Source: a virus. Taken from it: a DNA stretch of 22,698 nt. Position numbers and translations under genes: made by a program. This document shows, piece by piece, positions 1-7,182 of the stretch. The notes below the pieces were generated by a model. It searched no databases and was not told the DNA's origin. It worked only from the letters and a program-made list of their open reading frames with translations. The first letter of the stretch is position 1. Every line of letters begins with the position of its first letter. Location of the stretch: positions 1 to 22,698 of IMG/VR virus record IMGVR_UViG_3300044730_000936, one strand, 5' to 3'.

Positions 1-298
1 CATTTAACGTGTCAACAGCAATTGCGCCATCAGGCAGTGAGGCTGAAGGAACACCATTTATCGCAGAAGTAATAAGTCCAGATGCCGCCTTGAATACATC
101 GTCTGTCGCAAGTACATTTGCAGAATCGCGATAGAGATTGGTGTCATACGAGCCAGTACCATCACTCCAAGACAAGCGACCGCCTGCCTCAAGTTTTACA
201 CGACCATAAACTTCGCCGTTTACAAATACGGTGAGCGCATCCGAACCAGCAGACGCCAACTGCTTGATGGTAATCGGTGTAATGAACTTTTGAGCCAC
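1..298 (-). CDS. Tail-fibre-like structural protein, 5' part only (runs off the window)
   Basis: This frame stays open from a GTG at 298 to the left edge, giving 99 residues of an incomplete protein. The start is chosen because GAGGT lies five bases upstream of the GTG and the encoded N terminus (MAQKFITPITIKQL) matches the opening of the next fibre-like protein upstream (MAQKFLTNID). The visible part contains an NGEVYGRV...GGRLSWSDGTG...DTNLYRDSANVL...DDVF pattern that I associate with phage tail-fibre and other virion surface proteins. It follows the 436-residue fibre-like gene after a 67-base gap. A role in a fibre or baseplate-attached adhesin is inferred. The C-terminal, receptor-specific part is not in the window. 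Confidence 0.75.
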   Translation of the reverse strand, partial: MAQKFITPITIKQLASAGSDALTVFVNGEVYGRVKLEAGGRLSWSDGTGSYDTNLYRDSANVLATDDVFKAASGLITSAINGVPSASLPDGAIAVDTLN

Positions 299-303
299 TT
301 GCG

Positions 304-308
304 ACCTC
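304..308 (-). promoter_or_regulatory. Ribosome binding site deciding a GTG start
   Basis: GAGGT on the minus strand lies five bases before the GTG at 298. It supports this unusual start for the truncated fibre-like gene, which has no in-frame ATG nearby. Confidence 0.55.
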
Positions 309-365
309 AATCGCTATTGCCGTTGATTCAACCAACCCCTCAAGGTTAGTTTATGTTATGGAAGT

Positions 366-1676
366 TCAGCCAGTTACCACAATCGTGTAGTCGTTGGCAG
401 AGATAGAACCAAGGAGCGTGACGGTTACGGTGTCCGCATTGTTGCGGGTAACATCACCAATAACTGTTGCACCAGTGGCGACCTCATAAATTTGCACAAT
501 GACGTCTAATGTATTGAAAAGATGTGTGACGGTAGTTGTCGAGGTGCCACCAGAATGCGCTGCACAACCTTGTTTTGCAACTCTTGCAAGAGTTGAGGTG
601 GAAGTGGTTGCAGTCCCCGAAGATGTCTTTACACCAAGATTCGTGCGCGCATCTGCCGCGGTTGAAGCATTAGTACCACCATGCTCAATACCAACGTCTG
701 TTGCCGTCCATGTGCCAGTGGTAATTGTTCCAAGGGTCGTGATGCTTGACTGACCCACATAAGTTGAGGCAATGTCAACCGCATCACCAGTAATCGCAGT
801 TCTGTCGGCAACAACATTGACATTGATTTGGTTGCCAACCTGCGAAAGACCGTCGCCAGCAGTGAATGAACCAGCGCCAGAGAATTGAGTCCACGCGATT
901 GCCGTTGAGCCAACAGTGATTGTTCCATTCGTGGAGACAACAAATCCCTTATCAGCGTTAGCGGTACCCTCCTCAACGAAAACAAATGTTCCAGGAGTTA
1001 CCTCGCCAGTATCGGCAGTTCCGTTGGCATCAGACGACCTTACTGGTGCGCCGCTCTCCTGGACAACGTAAATGCCGTTGTCTACATGCGCTACGCCAGC
1101 ACCACCTTGGTCCTTGACCAAGATTCTGTTTCCAGCAACAAGCGTTACTCCATCAAGAAGGTCTCCCGCTTCCAAACCTGATGAAAGAGTTACTGCTGTT
1201 GTAGTTGCAGCACGGACAGATTGCTTAACGTCAAGACCTTGGCGCGCCGCATCAACATAACCCTTAGTCGCAATATGTGCTGCATCTGTTGGTGTGGCAA
1301 CTTTGGCATTGCCGTTTGCGTCGCGCTTGACAAGTTTGCTTGCGGTTGCATCAGCAGTCGCATCATTAAGCATGTTCCAGAACGTGCTGGACAAAAGACC
1401 TGCGCTGTCAGTATCGGCAAGATTGAGGGTGAGAGTAATTGTTCCGTTTGATTCGCTAATGCTGATTGCATCTGTGTAGGAACCACCAGCAATGACCCCA
1501 TGTAGCATCTTGCGCCATGCGGACCCCGAATAGACCTTAATGGTGTCTTCAGTTGAGTTGTAGATGAGGCGACCCTCGAAATTGCCAGTATTTGGGTCGG
1601 TGCCCACTTTCTCAAAAGTGGCATTAACCAGTTGGTTCTGGTTGAGGTCTATATTCGTGAGAAACTTTTGCGCCAT
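366..1676 (-). CDS. Tail fibre-like protein, 436 aa
   Basis: This is a modular fibre-type virion protein. Residues 1-60 form an N-terminal domain beginning MAQKFLTN, which probably attaches it to the baseplate. Around residue 133 the AAHIATKGYVDAARQGLDVK stretch matches a motif common in phage fibres, followed by a repeat-rich beta region (about 155-270) with LVAGNRILVKDQ. GIEHGGTNASTAADARTNLG at about 329-348 is the classic GGT..AR.NLG fibre-shaft motif. Residues about 375-436 form a small C-terminal tip domain (VTHLFNTLDVIVQIYEV...). The ATG at 1676 is preceded by AAGGAAG at a good distance. The gene sits nine bases after the 103-residue tip-like protein. Function as a receptor-binding or fibre-shaft component is inferred from motifs; the receptor cannot be predicted. 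Confidence 0.82.
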   Translation of the reverse strand: MAQKFLTNIDLNQNQLVNATFEKVGTDPNTGNFEGRLIYNSTEDTIKVYSGSAWRKMLHGVIAGGSYTDAISISESNGTITLTLNLADTDSAGLLSSTFWNMLNDATADATASKLVKRDANGNAKVATPTDAAHIATKGYVDAARQGLDVKQSVRAATTTAVTLSSGLEAGDLLDGVTLVAGNRILVKDQGGAGVAHVDNGIYVVQESGAPVRSSDANGTADTGEVTPGTFVFVEEGTANADKGFVVSTNGTITVGSTAIAWTQFSGAGSFTAGDGLSQVGNQINVNVVADRTAITGDAVDIASTYVGQSSITTLGTITTGTWTATDVGIEHGGTNASTAADARTNLGVKTSSGTATTSTSTLARVAKQGCAAHSGGTSTTTVTHLFNTLDVIVQIYEVATGATVIGDVTRNNADTVTVTLLGSISANDYTIVVTG

Positions 1677-1685
1677 GTTACTTCC

Positions 1686-1997
1686 TTACGTGAGATAGGC
1701 TTTGCCCGAAAACGCTGCCGAAAATGTCACTTGTACTTGCGAATCGCTTAAATATTGTACTTCACCAAAGACGTGTGTATCAGCAGAATCAACCACTGTA
1801 ACCGAGGGTCTACCCCCAAGGGTGTGTGTTATCAACCAAGTGGTGGATGCTTGCCCTTGGTTATGTATGTGGCGCTGTGTCAGGACCCTCTGACTGCCAA
1901 TCGTGGTCAGAGTTACTAGGTTTGGGGTTTCCTGGTTGACGTTTACGTCAATTCTTACGTCTTCAATGACTACTTGATTTGGAACCGTATTGCTCAT
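1686..1997 (-). CDS. Small virion tip/fibre-associated protein, 103 aa
   Basis: The C-terminal half reads HIHNQGQASTTWLITHTLGG, then RPSVTVVDSADTHVFGEV and VQVTFSAAFSGKAYLT. This is the H-x-Q...W-x-I-x-H-x-L-x-x-x-P-S-V pattern of a small beta domain found at the ends of phage fibre and adsorption proteins. Here it is almost the whole protein, after a 35-residue N-terminal strand-rich segment. The ATG overlaps the stop of the upstream 124-residue gene by four bases (ATGA), so translation is probably coupled. It may cap or decorate a fibre. The family is recognised by pattern only, and an exact structural role cannot be given. Confidence 0.75.
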   Translation of the reverse strand: MSNTVPNQVVIEDVRIDVNVNQETPNLVTLTTIGSQRVLTQRHIHNQGQASTTWLITHTLGGRPSVTVVDSADTHVFGEVQYLSDSQVQVTFSAAFSGKAYLT

Positions 1998-2368
1998 CTG
2001 GTGACCTCTTGAGACAACGTAAAGTTGCCTTGAAGAATTCTGTCTACGACTCCAGTATTTGAAATAATTTCCAAATCGTAAACACCAGAACTGGTCAGTG
2101 TGGCCGTATTTGCTGCGCTTATATAAATTTCGATTACACCAGAAGAACCACCGAGTGTTATACCGCCACCCCCTGTTGTTAAATTCAAAAGAACAGTGGA
2201 CGAGTCAATTGTTCTTCGCACCTGCATTCGCGCTGTATATCCAGTTAGGTTCCACGGAAGGTAGGTCGGGTCACTCGGTGGTGAGAGTGGGTCTGGGTAG
2301 TTCAGGGTTATGGTTCTAGTAAATGTCGAGCCCTGTTGACAAGTAATGTTGTAAATACCAGCAAGCAT
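1994..2368 (-). CDS. Beta-rich virion-associated protein, 124 aa
   Basis: The protein begins MLAGIYNITCQQGSTF and contains PWNLTGYTARMQVR, TTGGGGITLGG, IEIYISAANT, then SGVYDLEIIS and RILQGNFTLSQEVTR. This is a familiar small phage beta-sandwich protein encoded next to fibre and lysis genes, resembling the N-terminal domain of baseplate upper proteins (BppU-like). No catalytic motif is visible. The ATG at 2368 is preceded by AGGAG nine bases upstream. It lies downstream of the holin and overlaps the next gene by four bases. A structural or assembly role near the fibres is inferred. Confidence 0.72.
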   Translation of the reverse strand: MLAGIYNITCQQGSTFTRTITLNYPDPLSPPSDPTYLPWNLTGYTARMQVRRTIDSSTVLLNLTTGGGGITLGGSSGVIEIYISAANTATLTSSGVYDLEIISNTGVVDRILQGNFTLSQEVTR

Positions 2369-2392
2369 TGACGCGCGCTCCTAACTACTGCG

Positions 2393-2409
2393 TCTAATTG
2401 TAGATTAGA
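2393..2409 (-). other. Short hairpin after the holin gene
   Basis: A perfect 6-base stem (TCTAAT/ATTAGA) with a 5-base loop lies in the 65-base gap between the holin stop and the next start. No U-run follows on the minus strand, so it is not a classical terminator. It may slow transcription, influence RNA processing, or be chance. Confidence 0.35.
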
Positions 2410-2433
2410 GAGCGCAAATGCGCCAGCAGGAAC

Positions 2434-2649
2434 TTAGATAATACTGGCCGAGTTTTTGTTTTTGCCAACATTTTTTAGGCCCATGCTCATTGCAATAGAC
2501 AAGGCAACTGCAACCACACCCACCTTAAGGTTGTCGGTTGATACAAGGCCGTCAAAATCCGCACCAGTTGCAAGCCAGGCCCCAAGCCAGCCCTGCAGGA
2601 ACGTGCGTACGGCCCTTTCCAATACATCTTTGCTAAATGGGGATGACAT
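2434..2649 (-). CDS. Holin, r1t-like, 71 aa
   Basis: Holins form lesions in the cytoplasmic membrane to time lysis. The N terminus (FSKDVLERAVRTFLQGWLGA) and the following GLVSTDNLKVGVVAVALSIAMSM segment match the r1t-type holin pattern: an ERAxRTF motif in a first amphipathic/transmembrane helix, a short polar loop with an acidic residue, a second transmembrane helix, and a charged tail ending in K, N and S residues. Length fits the family. The ATG at 2649 has a strong AAGGAGG site upstream. It stands between baseplate and fibre genes with no endolysin on either side. r1t-type holins are common in phages of Gram-positive bacteria, one reason to suspect such a host. Confidence 0.85.
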   Translation of the reverse strand: MSSPFSKDVLERAVRTFLQGWLGAWLATGADFDGLVSTDNLKVGVVAVALSIAMSMGLKNVGKNKNSASII

Positions 2650-2680
2650 ACATCCTCCTTTGTTTATTCAATTTTACCAC

Positions 2681-3868
2681 TTATCCCAGTGGGGCAGTAT
2701 TGAGTTGTCCGTAAAGAGGGTCGTCAAGGATAAATGGCAAGTCATCGTATGCCTCATGATTAATAACAAAACCCATTGGCTTGGTCAATTCCAACATAGC
2801 AATAACTTCTGGCGAGGTGTCACCCTCAGAAGACACGCCAGGGGTTTCTGACAAAAGGGTGTAAACGTTTATTTGAAAGAAACTTCCGCCAGGTGAAACG
2901 TAGACAATTTTGTTTCCGCTGAGAACCTGCTTTGCACACTCCTTGATTGCCTCGAGCGTTCCAGCGTTTCTACCAAAATATGCATTTGCCAACTGCCAGG
3001 AAATTGACTCATCAACATTCAATATTGTTTCAGTCGAACTTGTTGACACAATGCTTTTATAAATTGGCGCTCCGTTAAATTGAGATAGCCAATTTACATA
3101 ATCTCCATCTACATGTTCTGGATTGATTAATTGGCTATATCTAAAATTTGCTGTTTGATTTCTTGGCGATACGTCTTCGTTCAAATATTCAAAATATTTT
3201 GTGTAAAGTTCAGAAGCCAATGAAGCATGATATGTTAAAACGTGAAACAACTTTGTAAATGGATAATTAGGGTAACTCTGTATTTTGTCTTTATCCCATA
3301 TAAATGTTGGTAAAAACTTTCTCATGTTGTAAACGAAAAAATTCTTTGCATGGCCAATTTCATTCATTAGCGTCGGAACCGACATGTACAAAACAAAGTT
3401 TTCATGATTTTGAATTGTTATTTCAACAGAAAATTCAATATCGTCTACCGATGTGTTGATGCTTCCTACATTGACAACAGGACTAAAAACCGCATTCCAT
3501 TGATTTGCAATGAGTGTTTGTGAGTAATTTAAGGACTCGGAAGTGGTTACATTTGTAAGTTCAACAATTGCTATTGATGGGGTTTGGGCAAATATCTGAC
3601 AATGAAATTGTGCTTTTCGATAATTTAAATCTTCATCTTCTGGAATTATTGAGTTGAGAGAAAAAGTTATATTTCCGCCAGTCGGTTGCAATTTTAAAGA
3701 ATACTGAAGTGGATGCACGTATTTTTCTGAAACAACAGATGCTGTTGCATTGCTTGCCGTCCACGAATGAACGTAAGTTTCTGGGGACAAAAATACGCCA
3801 GATGCATTTTTTGCCTGCAACGCATTTGCGTTGGATATAACATTTCGCGTCGGATTTAAAAGTTGCAT
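2681..3868 (-). CDS. Baseplate tail protein I-like (gpI) with N-terminal carbohydrate-binding-like domain, 395 aa
   Basis: Residues about 175-395 look like the gpI/P2 tail protein I family that follows gpJ in contractile-tail baseplates: aromatic helices (NMRKFLPTFIWDKD), then LFHVLTYHASLASELYTKYF and a later NAYFGRNAGTLEAIKECAKQ block. Residues about 25-170 are a strand-rich segment (YVHSWTASNATASVVSEKYV, YSLKLQPTGGNITFSL, then NQWNAVFSPV and FVLYMSVPTLMN) typical of carbohydrate-binding jelly-roll modules. The gene follows baseplate J by seven bases, matching the usual J-I order. It probably links baseplate wedge to fibres and may touch host glycans. The binding claim is inference from the fold-like pattern. 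Confidence 0.72.
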   Translation of the reverse strand: MQLLNPTRNVISNANALQAKNASGVFLSPETYVHSWTASNATASVVSEKYVHPLQYSLKLQPTGGNITFSLNSIIPEDEDLNYRKAQFHCQIFAQTPSIAIVELTNVTTSESLNYSQTLIANQWNAVFSPVVNVGSINTSVDDIEFSVEITIQNHENFVLYMSVPTLMNEIGHAKNFFVYNMRKFLPTFIWDKDKIQSYPNYPFTKLFHVLTYHASLASELYTKYFEYLNEDVSPRNQTANFRYSQLINPEHVDGDYVNWLSQFNGAPIYKSIVSTSSTETILNVDESISWQLANAYFGRNAGTLEAIKECAKQVLSGNKIVYVSPGGSFFQINVYTLLSETPGVSSEGDTSPEVIAMLELTKPMGFVINHEAYDDLPFILDDPLYGQLNTAPLG

Positions 3869-3875
3869 ATTGTGG

Positions 3876-5303
3876 TTATAAGGTCACCGAATTCATCGTC
3901 AAAGAAATTCTTTGTTCCGACAAACTCAACAAACTTCCCTTTTTCGCAAAAAGTATGTCATTTCCGCTAGTGTTGCCCCAGTTTGGCAGAATTACTTCCG
4001 CCGAACCACCAGACGAATAACTGCCGCTTGCCGATGCATTTTCGACAGTAAAAGATGTTGCAGTTCTCTGTGTTATCGCCCTAGTCGTTGAGTTGAGCCC
4101 AGATGGAGTTATGCCAGTAACAGTTACCAAGTCGCCAACAACAAAAGCGTTGTTTGCTGTGTATGTAACATTGTTTCCAGTTTTGAGCGCATTGGTTATT
4201 GATGCCACTTTTGATTTTGATAGAGTCAGTGAGTCGACGGACCTAACAAATGGGTGTGAAAGTATAAATTGCAAAACATTGTTGTACCTCAATCTGTCTT
4301 CATTGAGGTTCGAAGAAACTGGGGAGTGCAACTGTTGCAAATTCTGTTTCAGCGTTGCAGTTATTTCGGCAACGTCGTATTGAGAAAAATATGAAATTGT
4401 CGCCTCTATGTAAAAGTCCAATATATATGGATTGAGAATCCCAATTTCCAAGCCAGCAACAGAACGATTTTCAATGTCTGAAAGAATATTTGATTTCTCT
4501 TGTGTTGTCAAAAGTCTTTGTGGACCGTAAGCAAATACGGCAACTTTTCCAGCGTCGTCTGGGTCGCTGAGGTCGTGTGAGCCGTTTGGGTCGGTGAGGT
4601 CATACACGGCGCAACGTGTTACGAGAGATGGGTTTTCAACCAAAACATAGTTTTGCAATTGTGATGCCGTAACAAGTGCGGAGGACATGGTGGCGAGATT
4701 CGCCACCCCCCTTTGCAAAAATTGGTCAACTGATTCGGCATCCTGCCCTTGAACAAAATTTCCAGCCGAAACAGCAGAAAATACGTTTGGCATGTATGAA
4801 ACTATTGACAATGTTGAGGAATTTGGGACGGTTGGAATTGTTCCAAGAGATTGCGCTGTGCATCCAACTGTTCCAACTGGAAGTGGGTCGCCGAGGGTGT
4901 TTGATGCGATTGTCAGTAATTCGTCAGTTTCAAAAACATATTGAATTTCTAGTTCGTCATCAATAATCAAAAATGCAACAAGAGTTCCTGCTGGTATTGT
5001 CGCTCCGTCGTTGGAGTTTGCAGTAAAAGTAACGTCCATTGTCGCCCTTGTGCCATCGTTATAGGGGGTTCCCATCATTTTTATGGCACCCAAAAAAATC
5101 GCATCTGGTATTCGATTGATTGCCCCTATATTCAAAGCCGACATATAGGCAAATGCCTGAAACATTGCATCTTCAATTGTTCCAACGCGCAAATCAAATC
5201 CAGGGAAAACAGTGCGCGCAACTTCAATTGAGTCAAGGTAAACCTGGACAGGACTAATGTCCAGGGGGGTTAAATCAACGTACTCGCGAAAATCTGCAGA
5301 CAT
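3876..5303 (-). CDS. Baseplate J-like wedge protein (gp6/gpJ family), 475 aa
   Basis: The N terminus (MSADFREYVDLTPLD, then RTVFPGFDLRVGTIEDAMFQ), the ATIPAGTLVAF strand and the GQDAESVDQFLQRGVANLAT segment are characteristic of the gpJ/gp6 baseplate wedge family, which forms the inner ring of the baseplate in contractile tails. It sits between the gp25-like gene and the gpI-like gene, the order seen in P2- and T4-like systems. Residues about 366-438 are an inserted beta module (VTYTANNAF...VTVTGITPSGLN...SGGSAEV) that is not part of the core family and closely resembles one in the connector protein. Spacing to both neighbours is only a few bases, so it is within one operon. Confidence 0.85.
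   Translation of the reverse strand: MSADFREYVDLTPLDISPVQVYLDSIEVARTVFPGFDLRVGTIEDAMFQAFAYMSALNIGAINRIPDAIFLGAIKMMGTPYNDGTRATMDVTFTANSNDGATIPAGTLVAFLIIDDELEIQYVFETDELLTIASNTLGDPLPVGTVGCTAQSLGTIPTVPNSSTLSIVSYMPNVFSAVSAGNFVQGQDAESVDQFLQRGVANLATMSSALVTASQLQNYVLVENPSLVTRCAVYDLTDPNGSHDLSDPDDAGKVAVFAYGPQRLLTTQEKSNILSDIENRSVAGLEIGILNPYILDFYIEATISYFSQYDVAEITATLKQNLQQLHSPVSSNLNEDRLRYNNVLQFILSHPFVRSVDSLTLSKSKVASITNALKTGNNVTYTANNAFVVGDLVTVTGITPSGLNSTTRAITQRTATSFTVENASASGSYSSGGSAEVILPNWGNTSGNDILFAKKGSLLSLSEQRISLTMNSVTL
3990..4208 (-). repeat. Inserted GITPS-type beta domain, copy in baseplate J
   Basis: Encodes residues 366-438 of the J-like protein. It matches the connector copy along its length: KVASIT, YTANN, VGDLVTVTGITPSGLN, RTATSFTVENASASGSYSSG, GGSAEV. 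It is a protein-level repeat; no long DNA identity is evident by eye. Confidence 0.65.
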
Positions 5304-5308
5304 ATCTA

Positions 5309-5608
5309 CTACCTATTGTAAATGAACTGGACGTTTACCGAGCCAGAATCGTCGCTTATTGATGAATTGACAGCAACTATTGACACCTCTGGAATGAATT
5401 TATTTGCTGCGAGCATAAGTTGTTCTGGGGAAACAACTGAAAATGACGGGTCTGCAGTGCCAAAATCTGGGGTGAGCGGAAGGGTGAATGGCTCAGTCAA
5501 AATGCAAATGCTGATTATTTGCTTAATGTAATCATCGCTCCCTTCTCTCAATTTGACTATTTCTCTTGTGTCAGTTGAAAATGATACTGGAAATTTGAAT
5601 GCGTCCAT
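5309..5608 (-). CDS. gp25-like baseplate wedge protein, 99 aa
   Basis: Length, position and sequence fit the gpW/gp25 family, a small wedge protein with a lysozyme-like fold that anchors the first sheath ring to the baseplate. Recognisable parts are the FSTDTREIVKLREGSDDYIK start, the EPFTLPLTPDFGT segment with the P-x-x-P-x-F-G core, and a C-terminal pair of beta strands (EVSIVAVNSSISD, VNVQFIYNR). It lies between the short OB-fold protein and baseplate J, as in P2 (V-W-J). The ATG at 5608 lies seven bases after the upstream stop. The N-terminal part is compact compared with gp25. Confidence 0.8.
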   Translation of the reverse strand: MDAFKFPVSFSTDTREIVKLREGSDDYIKQIISICILTEPFTLPLTPDFGTADPSFSVVSPEQLMLAANKFIPEVSIVAVNSSISDDSGSVNVQFIYNR

Positions 5609-5615
5609 AAGTTAA

Positions 5616-5987
5616 TCATGCCTCCGTTTGCTTATATGCGTCAAGAGCGTTGCTGGGCAATTCCAACAAAGTTTCTATTTGGTCTATGAGGGCATTAAAT
5701 TTTGCCACAGTGACGTATTTGTCTTTTTTTTGATTAAATGCTCCAAGAACATAGATTTCTTGAGTTTGATTGTCTATGAATGTGCATAGAACTTTGTCAT
5801 TTGTTTTTAATGTGTTGGTCACTGTATTCCCAACGAAATTTACGTTATTGAATGTGCAATTCAATTGTTTGACAAACACAACTGGGAGTCCATTAACAAC
5901 AGATTTGACTTGCCCAACAAAAACACCAGAGCCATTAAATGGGTGGGATGATGCTTTTTGTCTGTTTATTTGATTGCTTGGTTTCAT
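5616..5987 (-). CDS. Baseplate spike/gpV-like OB-fold protein, 123 aa
   Basis: Residues about 17-90 have the OB-fold layout of the gpV/gp45-type central spike base: FNGSGVFVGQVKSVVNGLPV, then a strand region with NVNFVGNTV, KTNDKVLCTFIDNQTQEIYV and LGAF. A C-terminal helix follows (AKFNALIDQIETLLELPSNA). It is shorter than typical spike proteins because no triangular beta-helix needle is visible, so the needle may be separate or absent. The gene overlaps the hub gene by four bases (ATGA). Position between hub and gp25-like gene supports the assignment. It should sit on the tail axis below the hub. Family assignment is from pattern and order. Confidence 0.68.
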   Translation of the reverse strand: MKPSNQINRQKASSHPFNGSGVFVGQVKSVVNGLPVVFVKQLNCTFNNVNFVGNTVTNTLKTNDKVLCTFIDNQTQEIYVLGAFNQKKDKYVTVAKFNALIDQIETLLELPSNALDAYKQTEA

Positions 5988-7180
5988 GGCGCTTTGCTTT
6001 CAAAAGTTGACGTTCGTTGAACAGATATTAGGCCTTCCACTTCAGACCACGAAACAGAGCCAGGGTAAATTTTCCCAACTTCTATTTGCTTTATCTTTTT
6101 TTCTTGACGTGGCGGAGTGGCAAATTTTATGTTTACTGGACTTGGGCTTAATTCTTCAAAGTCAACACCAGTAATTAAAAAGTCGTCCGTAAACCATGGA
6201 ATTGAGCCAACATTGACGGTCATTCCTGGCCTTAGGCGAACGCCATTTGTTCTATCAACAATACACGAGCCATCACCCTCCATGGGGTCGTTTTCTGACT
6301 TGTGCATGCTTGGCAGCCCATGAAGAATAAATCTATTGTCTGCTTTTCCACTAACAATTCGTGGCGGATAATGAAGATAAGTCAATCGTCTAGTTATGTC
6401 ACTATATGTCTGATTTTTTGCATTGAATTTTTTATGTATATACGAATCGTGACCCCACGAATACATCAACCACTGCTGAGAACCAAAAAATAAAGTTCCA
6501 TCAGATTCAAAAATCACAAAAGGATTTTTGTTTTCATCTTTGGATTCTCCAGCAAGTTTTTCTAAAACGTTCCACAGCGAATCAGCGACATTGTCACCGT
6601 CTGCTTGTGTTATTTGCCTTGTTGCTGATGTCTTTTGAGCAACACATTTCAAGCCATATTTTTTTGCTGCATTCTGCACAAAATCAGTACCAGTACCTTT
6701 TACAACACCAGGGTTTCTGTCTCTTTTCATTTGCTGAATTGCTTTTGTGTAACACTGAACGCGAACAACTGGAGAATTTCCTTGGCTTTGCTCAATTGTC
6801 ACATCTGCTATTTCCATGAAATAACCCACATACGAATTCGATGCCCATGATGCGGCATTACTTACTAGGGTCTCTGCTCCTGGAGCGGAAAAAGTGTTAT
6901 GACTTCTATATATTATGGTTTGCCCAGGCTGAAAATAATTTTGAAGCGTTAATTGCAATCCTGGGTCAATTACAGAAAACGTAACTGCGGTCGCTGCTGA
7001 TATTGAGTAACTAACCGTTACGTCAATTATTTGTTCTGATAATTGTGTTAATTGAACTGGCTTTGTTTCAGATGACGGGTATACATAAACAATTGGCACA
7101 TCTCTGCCAGAACCACGCGGAACAACACTCAAAGAAAATGTTTCTCCATTTGTGGCGTAATCTACTTGCGGGTTGCTCAT
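5984..7180 (-). CDS. Baseplate hub protein (gpD/gp27/XkdQ-like), 398 aa
   Basis: Contractile-tail hubs form the ring that links tail tube to central spike. Here residues about 40-170 have the first tube-like barrel (QIIDVTVSYSISAATAVTFS, then DPGLQLTLQNYFQPGQTI, a late strand with VRVQCYTKA), residues about 170-260 hold a helical/insert segment with SLWNVLEKLAGE, and residues about 260-370 form a second barrel (SDITRRLTYLHYPPR, GVRLRPGMTVNVGS, FLITGVDFEELSP). This order matches XkdQ-like hubs. It follows the spoke protein by two bases and is coupled to the gpV-like gene. No peptidase or lysozyme motif is visible in it. Confidence 0.75.
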   Translation of the reverse strand: MSNPQVDYATNGETFSLSVVPRGSGRDVPIVYVYPSSETKPVQLTQLSEQIIDVTVSYSISAATAVTFSVIDPGLQLTLQNYFQPGQTIIYRSHNTFSAPGAETLVSNAASWASNSYVGYFMEIADVTIEQSQGNSPVVRVQCYTKAIQQMKRDRNPGVVKGTGTDFVQNAAKKYGLKCVAQKTSATRQITQADGDNVADSLWNVLEKLAGESKDENKNPFVIFESDGTLFFGSQQWLMYSWGHDSYIHKKFNAKNQTYSDITRRLTYLHYPPRIVSGKADNRFILHGLPSMHKSENDPMEGDGSCIVDRTNGVRLRPGMTVNVGSIPWFTDDFLITGVDFEELSPSPVNIKFATPPRQEKKIKQIEVGKIYPGSVSWSEVEGLISVQRTSTFESKAP

Positions 7181-7182
7181 GG

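Noticed and set aside
2412-2423. GCGCAAATGCGC palindrome considered as a terminator after the holin
   Set aside because: The stem is too short with a tiny loop and lacks a U-run.
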